Assembly (NCBI GenBank): GCA_039985655.1
Contig: JBDWSF010000016.1
Location: 1 to 64,000 of the forward strand
DNA length: 64,000 bases
Reading direction: 5' to 3'
From: Postechiella sp039985655
GTDB lineage: Bacteria > Bacteroidota > Bacteroidia > Flavobacteriales > Flavobacteriaceae
Each line of letters starts with the position of its first letter. Position 1 is the stretch's first letter. A program made the translations under genes and the position numbers. Of this stretch, positions 56,101-63,477 are shown in pieces. The notes under the pieces are model-generated. The model had not been told where the DNA came from, did no database searches, and worked only from the letters and a program-made list of their open reading frames with translations.

Positions 56101-57105
56101 ATAACGCAAACCACAGATACTGGCGCTAATGGAGCTATTGTAACATTCGCAGCACCCGTAGGTACAGATAATTCTACTGGAGCAAACACAGTGCAAACTC
56201 AAGGTTTAGCTTCTGGTTCATTATTTCCAATAGGGGCAACAACAAATACATTTGTTGTAACAGATACTTCTGGAAACACAGGAACTTGTAACTTTACCGT
56301 GACCGTGACAGAAGAGGTGAATACTTGCGATATTTTAATAAATGAAAACAACTTCGATTCAAGTTGGGGTATCTGGAACGATGGAGGTGCTGACTGTAGA
56401 AGAAACTCAAAAGATGCGGCATTTGCAAATGGAGGAACAGGAAGAAGTGTTCGATTAAGAGATAATACCAGTACATCTGTAACCACAACTGATGCTTTAG
56501 ATTTATCAACATACACAGAAATTACCGTAGATTTTAACTTTATAGCAGATCAAGTAGAATCTGGAGAAGACTTCTGGTTACAAATCTCGACAGATGGTGG
56601 TAGCACATATCAAACAGTAGGTGATTGGGATGCAAATGATGAATTTGTTAATGGTACACGTTATTTCGAAAGTGTAACAATTCAAGGATCATTCCCGACT
56701 AACACCTATTTACGTTTTAGAATGGATGCATCAGCAAATGCAGATTTAATCTATATTGACGATGTAAAAATTACAGGTTGCTCAAGTTCAACCACAACAT
56801 CAAAAAACACATCAACAACAAAAGAGGTCATAAGTGATAAGACAGAACTAAATCAATTAACACTAGTAGCGTATCCAAACCCATTTGTGGATAATTTCAC
56901 TATAGAAGTACCTAATTATGACGGACAAAGTGCCGTTGTAGTAGAACTAATTAGCTTGTCAGGTCGTGTATTAGTATCAAAAGAAACGTACAATCAATCG
57001 GCAATTGAACTCAAAGATATGGCATTACCAATAGGAGCATACGTTATAAGGGTCTCTTACAATAATGGTAAAAGTTTAATGAAAAAACTGATTAAGGTTG
57101 ATTAA
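53176..57105 (+). CDS. T9SS-secreted five-bladed-propeller (GH43-like) protein with CBM96-like domain and six HYR repeats
   Basis: 1309 residues. Signal peptide ~1-32. Propeller ~33-388 and DNRLRE/CBM96-like domain ~390-550 are ~80% identical by eye to the previous gene. Six HYR (hyalin-type Ig-like) repeats of ~82 residues each follow (~552-1046), with core 'TNTFVVTD.SGNTATCSF' and 'GTDNSTGAN'. Then a jelly-roll domain ~1048-1205 ('YIDDVKITGCSS' end), and a T9SS tail ~1230-1309 ('AYPNPFVDNFTIEVPNYDG'). It is a surface-attached, extended form of its neighbour, with repeats that may act as a spacer or adhesin. The target is unknown. Confidence 0.8.
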   Translation: MKLFKSLAKVLCLRSINAFVVFILFSTALFAQNSPYQAIRLNNGDPIIEPSMFSNPDDGDNINGPSLIRVPDWIPTNERADPSAQYYLYFAHHVGDYIRMAWAANIEGPYTLYDDYTTPGNRGVLDNNESNIILGNNTYIEENHLASPDVIVDDANQRIILYFHSGSSYFVNGAEQNDQVTWVSTSPYGLEFYDNIESVHLGSSYFRVFEHEGEMYALDNGSKINKALDGANPWVAPQGHDFTDHLWDQASDHVFQDDILPLTSSDLRVRHTGVHVVGNQLQAFYSRRGEFQERIQLSTVDMSVDWESWDPTYPPIEILAPNPGWEGGERTLDNSETSAGVDLNQLRDPDIFEDTDGQLYLVYTGNGEGGLGIAKLYETPTYDTTLTTIADTYAKESSSNSFGTLNNLTASAGSSSSSNRTIYMRFDLSEVTDIEHAIVRLYANTTNSGTSVLDAGGPITVYETSNNWDELTLNNSNAPALGNVITTTYLTDASQYYEWNISEYAKANEGTEISVAFHIGPSNTASHKFNSRENSGGNPAQLLITGTSEPTDNEDPTIACISDINQNNDANEDGAIVTYVAPVGTDNLAGATTVQTEGLASGSLFPIGTTTNTFVVTDAAGNTATCSFAITITDDEDPTIACLAAIAQSTDIGADGSIITYITPVGTDNSTGANTIQTEGLTSGSLFPIGTTTNTFVVTDPSGNTATCSFTVTITDDENPAIICLADTNQTADTGSDGAIITYTAPIGTDNSTGANTVQTEGLTSGSLFPIGSTTNTFVVTDSSGNTATCSFTVTVIYADDVDPTIVCVDPINQSTDTGIDGAIITYVTPIGTDNSTGANTIQTEGLASDSLFPIGITTNTFVVTDTSGNTATCSFTITVTDDEDPTIACLSDITQTTDTGDNGAIVNFTAPLGTDNSTGANTVQTEGLASGSLFPIGITTNTFIVTDTSGNTATCSFTVTVTDDEDPTIACLSDITQTTDTGANGAIVTFAAPVGTDNSTGANTVQTQGLASGSLFPIGATTNTFVVTDTSGNTGTCNFTVTVTEEVNTCDILINENNFDSSWGIWNDGGADCRRNSKDAAFANGGTGRSVRLRDNTSTSVTTTDALDLSTYTEITVDFNFIADQVESGEDFWLQISTDGGSTYQTVGDWDANDEFVNGTRYFESVTIQGSFPTNTYLRFRMDASANADLIYIDDVKITGCSSSTTTSKNTSTTKEVISDKTELNQLTLVAYPNPFVDNFTIEVPNYDGQSAVVVELISLSGRVLVSKETYNQSAIELKDMALPIGAYVIRVSYNNGKSLMKKLIKVD
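54829..56313 (+). repeat. Six tandem ~246-bp HYR-coding repeats
   Basis: Repeats start near 54829, 55081, 55327, 55579, 55825 and 56071. Units 5 and 6 are nearly identical at DNA level (both start GATCCAACTATTGCATGTTT), pointing to recent unit duplication, while unit 1 is the most diverged. Unit 4 is preceded by an extra 'VIYADDV' segment. Confidence 0.85.
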
Positions 57106-57133
57106 GTATCAATAATGTAAATTACATATAAAC

Positions 57134-57168
57134 AAAAACCAACTATTCATAATGAATAGTTGGTTTTT
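57134..57168 (+). terminator. Terminator after the HYR-repeat gene
   Basis: Long stem AAAAACCAACTATTCAT / ATGAATAGTTGGTTTTT with a one-base spacer at the centre, T6 run after it. Confidence 0.78.
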
Positions 57169-57450
57169 TGTTTTTGTTCGATATTTTTAAACAGGTTTAT
57201 CTCTTCAAATGATTCTTGTTTTTTATCAAATTATACCGAAAAGCTTTATTTATATAAGATTAAAAGTAGCATTTTCGATACGATACAACTAAAGTAGCAC
57301 TAACAATAGTAGTCGTATTTTTAATGAGACTTATTATTACTGTAATATTATCTGATTTTTAAGCTCACTTTGTATAATCTCAATTATAAACTATCAAAAT
57401 CCGAGCTCCTTCTGAACTTGCTCTTAAGCCACTTGTTCTTATTTAAACTT
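57169..57450. other. Intergenic stretch, no gene seen
   Basis: AT-rich convergent gap between the HYR-repeat gene and the minus-strand 480-aa gene; nothing recognised beyond the terminator. Confidence 0.4.
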
Positions 57451-58893
57451 TTATTTGTTTCTGAAAGAATAAAAAATCAATTTATCGTCTTTCTTTTCAA
57501 AAAGAATGTCTGTATTCTTTTTTCTATTGAAAATAAATAAATCATCTTCTCCAGGCCTTTTAGACGGTTTTCTTTTATCTAAAAATACTTTGACATCTTC
57601 AGAACTAATTAATTCTAAAATTTCTCTATTAGGTTTTTCATTTTTGATTTTTCTTAAAGGCTTTACATTAACTGTTTTAATATACTCTCCAGAATTAGAA
57701 AAGCGAGTCATATAACTTTGTTTCTTTGAGCTAATAGATAGTTCTAAATTCTCTTCAAATACCTTTAAGGCTAGAACTCTTTGATGAGGAATATTATGAA
57801 CCTTGAATCCTGATTCTTTAGCTAAGTTTTGAGGCAACCCTTTTAAAACCTCAAACTCTTTTTCTCCATTAAAATTATATCCTTGAATGTAATATCCTTG
57901 ATAGATTGACCCAATATTTTTAAACTCTTTATCTCCATATAGACCAAACACATAAGCTTTTTGCTGATCTAAATCTAATTTAAGCTTTCCAAAGGCACTT
58001 AATCTATGATGAAAATATCCTCTAGAACTTTCACCAGTCCCTACTGTTTCAAAAGAAAAATCATTTAAACTCGAATAATGAGCTCCAAATATTTCAATAT
58101 TATTGTTAGATGGCCTAATATGCTTAAGGCCGATAGAAAAATTAAGTTGAAATTGATTAGCTATTTTTCCGTCAGATTTATTCAAAGCAACAACATGATA
58201 TGTGTGATTTCCCGATTCAAAATTTAAATCTTTCCTGTGCATATAAATAAAGTTTTCTTTTTGGTCTGAAAATTCCCAAAATGTTTTAGATATACCTTCT
58301 TCTTCAATTATTTGAGGCAAGTCTAAAATCACTTCAGTTCTATTAAACTCAACATGACCAAACTTATATAAGGTATAGGTTTTTTTTGGATTCTTGTTTT
58401 TCTTACTCTTCTTTTCTTCCTCAACACACAGCATGTTGTAATAATCATCATCTACAAATGCCTTTTCTATAGATTTACCCTTGTAATCTTTGTATTTTAC
58501 ATCATGGGTTTTAACACTTTTATCCTTTTTAATTTGAGTAAAATGTCCCTTACCCGCACCAAACGATGTGGTTATTTTAAACTCTTCATGATAAAAATAA
58601 TCCCCACTATGAGATGCTAATATAGGATTGTCCGATCGTGTATCCAATTGGTCTTTTTTAATTGGCATCGTATATATTAAATTTAAATCGTTGTCAAAAT
58701 AATGCACTTCCCATTTTAACTTTTTTGAATATGCAGCTTTTTCTTTTCCCGTCTTAATTATAAATCCATTTTCACCTAAGTCTAAAAAATCTAGCAACAT
58801 ACAGCCTTTTTCTAATTCTATTTCGGCTGCTTTATGTTGTGCAAACAAAGAAAAACTAACTAAAGTTAAGATCAATACTATTTTAAATTTCAT
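57451..58893 (-). CDS. Exported protein of unknown function (480 aa)
   Basis: Signal peptide 1-19 ('FSLFA-QH'). The mature protein is beta-rich with lysine-rich stretches and repeated '(F/Y)xxD..K..(V/I)YxLYK' blocks that could form a propeller, e.g. 'KKTYTLYKFGHVEFNRTEVI' and 'KAYVFGLYGDKEFKN'. No family recognised. It follows the barrel gene at 58927 by 33 bases on the same strand, suggesting an envelope pair. Confidence 0.7.
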   Translation of the reverse strand: MKFKIVLILTLVSFSLFAQHKAAEIELEKGCMLLDFLDLGENGFIIKTGKEKAAYSKKLKWEVHYFDNDLNLIYTMPIKKDQLDTRSDNPILASHSGDYFYHEEFKITTSFGAGKGHFTQIKKDKSVKTHDVKYKDYKGKSIEKAFVDDDYYNMLCVEEEKKSKKNKNPKKTYTLYKFGHVEFNRTEVILDLPQIIEEEGISKTFWEFSDQKENFIYMHRKDLNFESGNHTYHVVALNKSDGKIANQFQLNFSIGLKHIRPSNNNIEIFGAHYSSLNDFSFETVGTGESSRGYFHHRLSAFGKLKLDLDQQKAYVFGLYGDKEFKNIGSIYQGYYIQGYNFNGEKEFEVLKGLPQNLAKESGFKVHNIPHQRVLALKVFEENLELSISSKKQSYMTRFSNSGEYIKTVNVKPLRKIKNEKPNREILELISSEDVKVFLDKRKPSKRPGEDDLFIFNRKKNTDILFEKKDDKLIFYSFRNK

Positions 58894-58926
58894 GATAATT
58901 AATTTAAGGATTCTATTTTAGAATGT

Positions 58927-59592
58927 TTAATTAAAAAAATAAGTAAGTGTAAAGGTAAAATAAGATTCTTTCCCAGAAGTTTCTACTAAAGTAGAATAAA
59001 AAGGAGATCTTCTATATGGGTTTGTAACACCATAGTAATATCTCAAACTAGCCATGAGATTTTCTTTGTATTGTACATTTAAACCAAAAAGTATTAACAT
59101 ATTAAACGAAATAGTATTATCATCGCTTAAAATATCAAATCGTAAATCTTGAGCAGGTATCAGAAGCGGATCTAATAAATAACCTTCTTTAGATTCATCT
59201 GTTAATTTGTAATCATGATATAATTCAAATGAAGGTCCTACATTTACTCCAAAATTAAAATTATCCAAAATTAAATAGGAATAATTATAAGAAAAAGGAA
59301 CACTGACTCTCTCTAGGTTAAATTTAATGTCTTCTGGTGTAGCAAGCTCATTTTCTCTTCCAACAAATTTCACAAAATGTCTGCTATAATTTATTTCCAT
59401 AAACAATGCAGAACGTTCATTAAACTCTTTAGTAGCAAAAACACCAAAAGTAAAACCTGTACTAGATTTTGAAAATAATAAATCCGTATCTGTTATATAA
59501 TTTGTTGCCCCTATTGTAACTCCAAATCTATCTTCTTGAGCTACAAGATAAATAGAAAACATAAAAAATAACGATACTAAAACATTTTTCAT
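58927..59592 (-). CDS. Outer-membrane beta-barrel protein (PorT-like size)
   Basis: 221 residues. Signal peptide ~1-19 ('FSIYLVA-QE'). Alternating amphipathic strands with aromatic girdles ('GVTIGATNYITDTDLLF', 'ALFMEINYSRHFV', 'FNFGVNVGPSFELYHDY', 'NLMASLRYYYGVTN') and a terminal aromatic strand 'YFTFTLTYFFN' indicate an 8- to 10-stranded barrel (OMP_b-brl family). ATG 59592 chosen; an upstream TTG at 59613 lies inside the promoter -10 box. First gene of a pair with 57451. Confidence 0.78.
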   Translation of the reverse strand: MKNVLVSLFFMFSIYLVAQEDRFGVTIGATNYITDTDLLFSKSSTGFTFGVFATKEFNERSALFMEINYSRHFVKFVGRENELATPEDIKFNLERVSVPFSYNYSYLILDNFNFGVNVGPSFELYHDYKLTDESKEGYLLDPLLIPAQDLRFDILSDDNTISFNMLILFGLNVQYKENLMASLRYYYGVTNPYRRSPFYSTLVETSGKESYFTFTLTYFFN

Positions 59593-59610
59593 TTTTGTCA
59601 TGTATTTCGG

Positions 59611-59618
59611 CAAATATA
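59611..59618 (-). promoter_or_regulatory. -10 box TATATTTG of the barrel gene
   Basis: Minus-strand TAnnTTTG, 18 bases before ATG 59592. The terminal TTG forms a false in-frame start. Confidence 0.5.
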
Positions 59619-59655
59619 TAGAATTACTTGTTATATTGGCTCAAAATTTCCTACA

Positions 59656-60453
59656 ATGAAAAAAATAATTTTACTCATATTTTGCGTAACTTTTTTTGGT
59701 TGCGAAATTGTCAATATAGATTATTTAAAACCTATAATGATAACAGAAGAACCATCTAGCATACTTACTAATTCTGCTGTTTTTGAAGGTAGAGTATTAG
59801 GAGAAGGAGGAAAAGATGTACTAGAATATGGAGCAGTATGGAGTGAAACACTCCCACCAACAATACAAGATAATAAAATAGCGAAAGGAGAACGTATCGG
59901 TTGGTTTTCTGAAAGATACGATGGTTTAAAATCCAACACTACGTATTATTATTCGGCATACGGAATTAACGAAGTTGGCGTTGGGTATGGCGATATTTAT
60001 GAGTTTACTACCAATTCTGATCCTCCGTGCAACCCTACAATAGATAATCGCATCAACACAAATAATGGAGTAAATGGCGTTCTTAATATAAATAATGTTG
60101 TTATTGATAATAGATATATTGGATTTAATGATGGTAATCTTCAATTTGAAACAAGAATCAGTTATTCAACACTATATATAACACTCAATTTTAATGAAAT
60201 AAATGCCGAATTACCTCTAACTGGAGAATATTTAACAGTTCGTTCATTTGACAATCAATCTACAAGATCAAACCGTGAAATAATATTAGATATCTCTGAT
60301 TATGGAATAGGTAATTTAGGTGGTGGAAAAGCAGGTATTGGAGAAAAAATTTACGTAGAAAATGATGGTTCTGATAATATCACATTTATTTTTTGTGATG
60401 TTTTAGTTAATGAGAACTATACTTTAAACGGAAAATATACTTATAATCCTTAA
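59656..60453 (+). CDS. Lipoprotein with fibronectin-III-like domain
   Basis: 265 residues. Lipobox 'VTFFGC' (Cys16). Residues ~30-122 form a FN3-like domain ('SAVFEGRVLGEGG', 'EYGAVWSE', 'NTTYYYSAYGINEVGVGYGD'), a block common in Bacteroidota lipoproteins. The C-terminal ~130 residues are a beta-rich domain not recognised ('GGGKAGIGEKIYVEND'). Divergent from the barrel gene; its stop is 3 bases from the end of the convergent gene. Confidence 0.72.
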   Translation: MKKIILLIFCVTFFGCEIVNIDYLKPIMITEEPSSILTNSAVFEGRVLGEGGKDVLEYGAVWSETLPPTIQDNKIAKGERIGWFSERYDGLKSNTTYYYSAYGINEVGVGYGDIYEFTTNSDPPCNPTIDNRINTNNGVNGVLNINNVVIDNRYIGFNDGNLQFETRISYSTLYITLNFNEINAELPLTGEYLTVRSFDNQSTRSNREIILDISDYGIGNLGGGKAGIGEKIYVENDGSDNITFIFCDVLVNENYTLNGKYTYNP

Positions 60454-60456
60454 CCC

Positions 60457-61239
60457 CTAAAACCTCAACTCCTTCTGCAACTGCTCATAAGCTTCTTGTA
60501 CTTGCCTAAACTTTTCTTCCGCGCCTTTTTGGTGTTCTTTACCTAGGTGGATGACTTTATCGGGATGGTATTTTTTAGCCATTTTTCGGTAGGCTTTTTT
60601 AATCTCGTCGGTAGAAACTCCTTTTTCTATTTCTAATATTTTATAAGCATTTTTACTACTGCTATAAAACATGGCTTTTATACTTTCGTAATCACGAGAA
60701 CTGATCCCTAAATACCCAGCTATGGTATAAATTTGTTTTACTTCATCCTCAGTCACCACACCATCTGCTTTGGCAATTCCAAATAAAAAATGCATCAATT
60801 GTAAACGCGACGCATGATCCATCATCTGCTTGATTTGCAAACAAACTTGTCTAGTAGAAATATTATCTTGACTGTTTATCCCTTTAAATAATTTAAAGGC
60901 ATGGTTTGCGCGTTCTTTACCATACATACCAACAAATTGTTGGCGTACAAAATCGAGTTCGCGTTGGTCTTGCTTCCCATCGGCTTTTATAACAATAGAT
61001 GCTAGAATAAGCAAACTGACTTCGAAATCGCCCGATTGTGTTTGTGCACGCTGACCTGGCTGTGTTCTATATGTTGTTTGTCTTTGCCCACGGTGTTGTT
61101 GCCCTTGACCTATAAACGGACTGTCTTTACTACTAGCAAAAGAATCTACAACACTCCCTAACGCTAAACCAATTATTGCACCTATTGGTCCACCAAAAGA
61201 CCATCCTAAAGCACCTCCTACCCATTTTGAAAAACTCAT
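60457..61239 (-). CDS. TerB-domain and DnaJ-domain protein (DjlA-like co-chaperone)
   Basis: 260 residues. N-terminal Gly-rich hydrophobic segment 'ALGWSFGGPIGAIIGLALGS' (~9-28, probable membrane hairpin), a Gln-rich linker, a TerB helical domain ~72-185 ('LILASIVIKADGKQDQRELD', 'FGIAKADGVVTEDEV'), and a C-terminal J-domain ~195-260 with the 'YRKMAKKYHPDKV' HPD motif. This matches the DjlA arrangement: a membrane-anchored partner that recruits DnaK. A -10 box lies upstream. Confidence 0.92.
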   Translation of the reverse strand: MSFSKWVGGALGWSFGGPIGAIIGLALGSVVDSFASSKDSPFIGQGQQHRGQRQTTYRTQPGQRAQTQSGDFEVSLLILASIVIKADGKQDQRELDFVRQQFVGMYGKERANHAFKLFKGINSQDNISTRQVCLQIKQMMDHASRLQLMHFLFGIAKADGVVTEDEVKQIYTIAGYLGISSRDYESIKAMFYSSSKNAYKILEIEKGVSTDEIKKAYRKMAKKYHPDKVIHLGKEHQKGAEEKFRQVQEAYEQLQKELRF

Positions 61240-61264
61240 TGTAATGTTTTATTTTTAATCCGTC

Positions 61265-61272
61265 CAAATATA
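61265..61272 (-). promoter_or_regulatory. -10 box TATATTTG of the TerB-DnaJ gene
   Basis: Minus-strand TAnnTTTG match, 26 bases before the ATG at 61239. Confidence 0.45.
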
Positions 61273-61368
61273 CCAATGTTAGTTGAATTTTTTGTGTTTT
61301 TGTTACAAATGCTACTCTAATTAAGCAAGAGACATACTCTTGATGCAACTCTAACTTGGCAGATAATA

Positions 61369-61466
61369 CGTTAGGGATAGAAACGGCATCCTTTTGCTTT
61401 TTTTAGCAAAAGATATAGTGTATAGCCTGACGTTATAACGCTATAAGCGTTTTAAGGGGACGCCCA
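61369..61466 (+). ncRNA. Candidate structured RNA or repeat with GTTAGGGATAGAAACGGCAT start
   Basis: Begins ACGTTAGGGATAG then AAACGGCATCC, has a hairpin TTTTGCT/AGCAAAA, the line AAAAGATATAG, a second hairpin ACGCTATAAGCGT, and ends GGGGACGCCC which can pair with GGCATCC. Part of the same text occurs at 4237-4325 and a fragment at ~8893. Sequences of this kind recur between flavobacterial genes; the uncharacterised Flavo-1 RNA class should be tested. It lies ~25 bases before the bacilliredoxin promoter. Confidence 0.4.
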
Positions 61467-61490
61467 AAGAATTTTTGCATGATTTTTGAT

Positions 61491-61498
61491 TAACTTTG
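61491..61498 (+). promoter_or_regulatory. -10 box TAACTTTG of the bacilliredoxin gene
   Basis: Matches TAnnTTTG, 34 bases before the ATG at 61533. Confidence 0.5.
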
Positions 61499-61532
61499 CA
61501 TAGTATTAATTATAAAATAAAAATTAAAAGAT

Positions 61533-61943
61533 ATGTATCCAGCAGAATTAGTAAAACCTATGCGTGAGGATTTAACCAACGTTGGTTTTGAAGAATTACA
61601 AACTGCCGAAGCTGTTAACGCAGCTATAGCAAAAGCAGGAACTACATTGGTAGTTGTAAATTCAGTTTGTGGTTGTGCAGCAGCTAATGCACGTCCAGGA
61701 GCTAGAATGAGTTTAGAAAATACAAAACGCCCAGATAATATAACAACAGTTTTTGCTGGTGTAGATAGAGAAGCTGTTGATGCGGCTCGTGGGCATATGG
61801 TTCCGTTTCCTCCAAGCTCGCCTTGTATGGCTTTATTTAAAGATGGGGAATTGGTACACATGCTAGAGCGTCATCACATTGAAGGTAGACCAGCAGAATT
61901 AATTGCTGAAAACCTTATAGATGCTTATAATGCACATTGCTAG
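61533..61943 (+). CDS. BrxA/BrxB family bacilliredoxin
   Basis: 136 residues, the family's usual length. Thioredoxin-like cytoplasmic protein with the active site 'VNSVCGCAAANARPG' (CGC motif) and C-terminal 'HMLERHHIEGRPAE'. In Bacillus these proteins remove bacillithiol from oxidised protein cysteines; what thiol is used here is unknown, as bacillithiol is made by some Bacteroidota. Single-gene transcript with a promoter and terminator. Confidence 0.94.
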   Translation: MYPAELVKPMREDLTNVGFEELQTAEAVNAAIAKAGTTLVVVNSVCGCAAANARPGARMSLENTKRPDNITTVFAGVDREAVDAARGHMVPFPPSSPCMALFKDGELVHMLERHHIEGRPAELIAENLIDAYNAHC

Positions 61944-61970
61944 AACTTAGCAACCATATAAATACTATTA

Positions 61971-61995
61971 AACCACGATTTTATCGTGGTTTTTT
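61971..61995 (+). terminator. Terminator of the bacilliredoxin gene
   Basis: Stem AACCACGAT / ATCGTGGTT, TTT loop, T5 run, 28 bases after the stop. Confidence 0.8.
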
Positions 61996-62305
61996 ATGCC
62001 GTTACGCAACCTTTTCAATAAAATACCATCTATAAGCCTGAGTTCGACCTAATAAAAGTGAGAATTTTTACACAAAACACTATTTGTCAGTTATTTATAC
62101 CAATAAAATATGTTTCAGACTCTTTATAATATGTGAGACTTTACTAATTTCAAGATAAAAACCACTAAACATACCATCTTCTTCCTTAAATTAACATAAA
62201 CTAGCTGGCTAGTCTATGCTAATTATAAGTCGAATCTAGCATATTTATTGACTTTTATCTACGATTCTTACATCGAACTCAGGTTATAAATAAAACCTAA
62301 ATATC
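61996..62305. other. Intergenic stretch, no gene seen
   Basis: About 310 AT-rich bases; 'CTAGCTGGCTAG' near 62201 is a short palindrome. No promoter consensus match near the next start was found. Confidence 0.4.
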
Positions 62306-62701
62306 ATGAAAAAATTCCTGCCTCTTATTTTTATAGTTTGCTTATCGTTAGTTGCTTTTCAATGTGATGAAGACGATATTACACCTCTAACTCAGGAAGA
62401 AGAACAAACAGCATTAAATATTTTAAAATCTGAGATTGAAAATTTAGCGGATACTTCTATTTGTAATGACACAACCGAATGTCAATTTATTGGACTAGGC
62501 AGCAAACCTTGCGGTGGCCCGTGGAGCTACTTAACATACTCGACTTCTATTGACACAGAAAAACTAGAAAGCTTGGTTGACACATACAATCAAAAAGAAA
62601 AAGATTTTAATACAACATGGAGAATTGCTTCTGATTGCGCCTTAGTTAACCCGCCTACTAGTGTGCAATGTGAAAATAACATCTGCGTAGCTGTATATTA
62701 A
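62306..62701 (+). CDS. Small Cys-containing lipoprotein (131 aa)
   Basis: Signal peptide with lipobox-like 'LSLVAFQC' (Cys20) followed by acidic 'DEDD'. The mature part has six Cys ('DTSICNDTTECQFIGLGSKP', then 'CGG', 'SDCALV', 'VQCENNICVAVY') that could form three disulphides. It resembles small secreted flavobacterial proteins of unknown role with a 'GxKPCGGPWxYL' motif. The acyltransferase follows after 27 bases. Confidence 0.72.
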   Translation: MKKFLPLIFIVCLSLVAFQCDEDDITPLTQEEEQTALNILKSEIENLADTSICNDTTECQFIGLGSKPCGGPWSYLTYSTSIDTEKLESLVDTYNQKEKDFNTTWRIASDCALVNPPTSVQCENNICVAVY

Positions 62702-62728
62702 ATTTAAGTTTTTCCTTATTTTTGGGGT

Positions 62729-63466
62729 ATGTTAAAATTATTATCATATCCACTAACGGCTATTTATTACTTAGCCTTTTTTCTGACTATTACAATATTT
62801 CATCCTATACAGGCTTTTTGCTTTCGCGTATTTGGGTATCTGGCACTTAAAAAAAGTGTAGATATATTGCAATTATGCTTAATACGTTGCTTACATATTT
62901 TAGGGACTCGAATTACATTTAATAATCCACACAATATAGATACAGACCAACCGATTATTATAATTGCAAATCACCAAAGTATGTACGACATATCACCATT
63001 GATGTGGCACATGCGTAAATACCATCCTAAATTTATAAGTAAAATAGAATTAGGCAAAGGCATACCAAGTGTATCTTATAATTTGCGTCATGGTGGTTCT
63101 GTACTAATAGATCGAAAAAACCCAAGACAATCACTGCCTGCCATTATGAAATTTGGCGAATATATTGAAGAAACTAAACATTGCGCCGTTATTTTCCCTG
63201 AAGGCACACGAAGTAAAACAGGAGAACCTAAACCATTTCAAACTAAAGGATTGGAGATTTTGTTTAAAAAAATCCCATCAGCATTAGTTGTTCCTATAAC
63301 CATTAATAATAGCTGGAAAACAGTGCGTTATGGAAAATTTCCGATGGGTTTAGGAACTCACATCACTTTTACTGTACATAAGCCTTTAAAAGTTAGTACC
63401 TTTGCTAATAAGAAAGACCTTATTAGTAGTATTGAGACTACTATTACTGAACATATAAAATATTAA
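62729..63466 (+). CDS. 1-acyl-sn-glycerol-3-phosphate acyltransferase (PlsC family)
   Basis: 245 residues. Transfers an acyl chain to lysophosphatidate or a related lipid at the inner membrane. The N-terminal ~30 residues are hydrophobic; the catalytic HX4D box is 'NHQSMYD'; 'GGSVLIDRKNPRQS' and 'VIFPEGTRSKTGEPKPFQTK' are blocks II and III; 'VVPITINNSWK' is block IV. It is followed 11 bases later by an acyl-ACP desaturase gene, pointing to joint membrane-lipid synthesis. Confidence 0.92.
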   Translation: MLKLLSYPLTAIYYLAFFLTITIFHPIQAFCFRVFGYLALKKSVDILQLCLIRCLHILGTRITFNNPHNIDTDQPIIIIANHQSMYDISPLMWHMRKYHPKFISKIELGKGIPSVSYNLRHGGSVLIDRKNPRQSLPAIMKFGEYIEETKHCAVIFPEGTRSKTGEPKPFQTKGLEILFKKIPSALVVPITINNSWKTVRYGKFPMGLGTHITFTVHKPLKVSTFANKKDLISSIETTITEHIKY

Positions 63467-63477
63467 AATAGTACAAG

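Noticed and set aside
55653..56189. 178-residue open frame on the minus strand
   Set aside because: It is the reverse of the HYR repeats, repeats with the same period, and has no independent start or signal.
54829..56313. Regular ~246-bp repeats as a possible CRISPR or satellite array
   Set aside because: The repeats are in frame in one large gene and encode HYR Ig-like domains; period and coding pattern do not fit CRISPR.
53176..57105. Second propeller gene as a mere assembly duplicate of the first
   Set aside because: The two differ throughout at synonymous and amino-acid positions, and have different C-terminal architecture and flanks.
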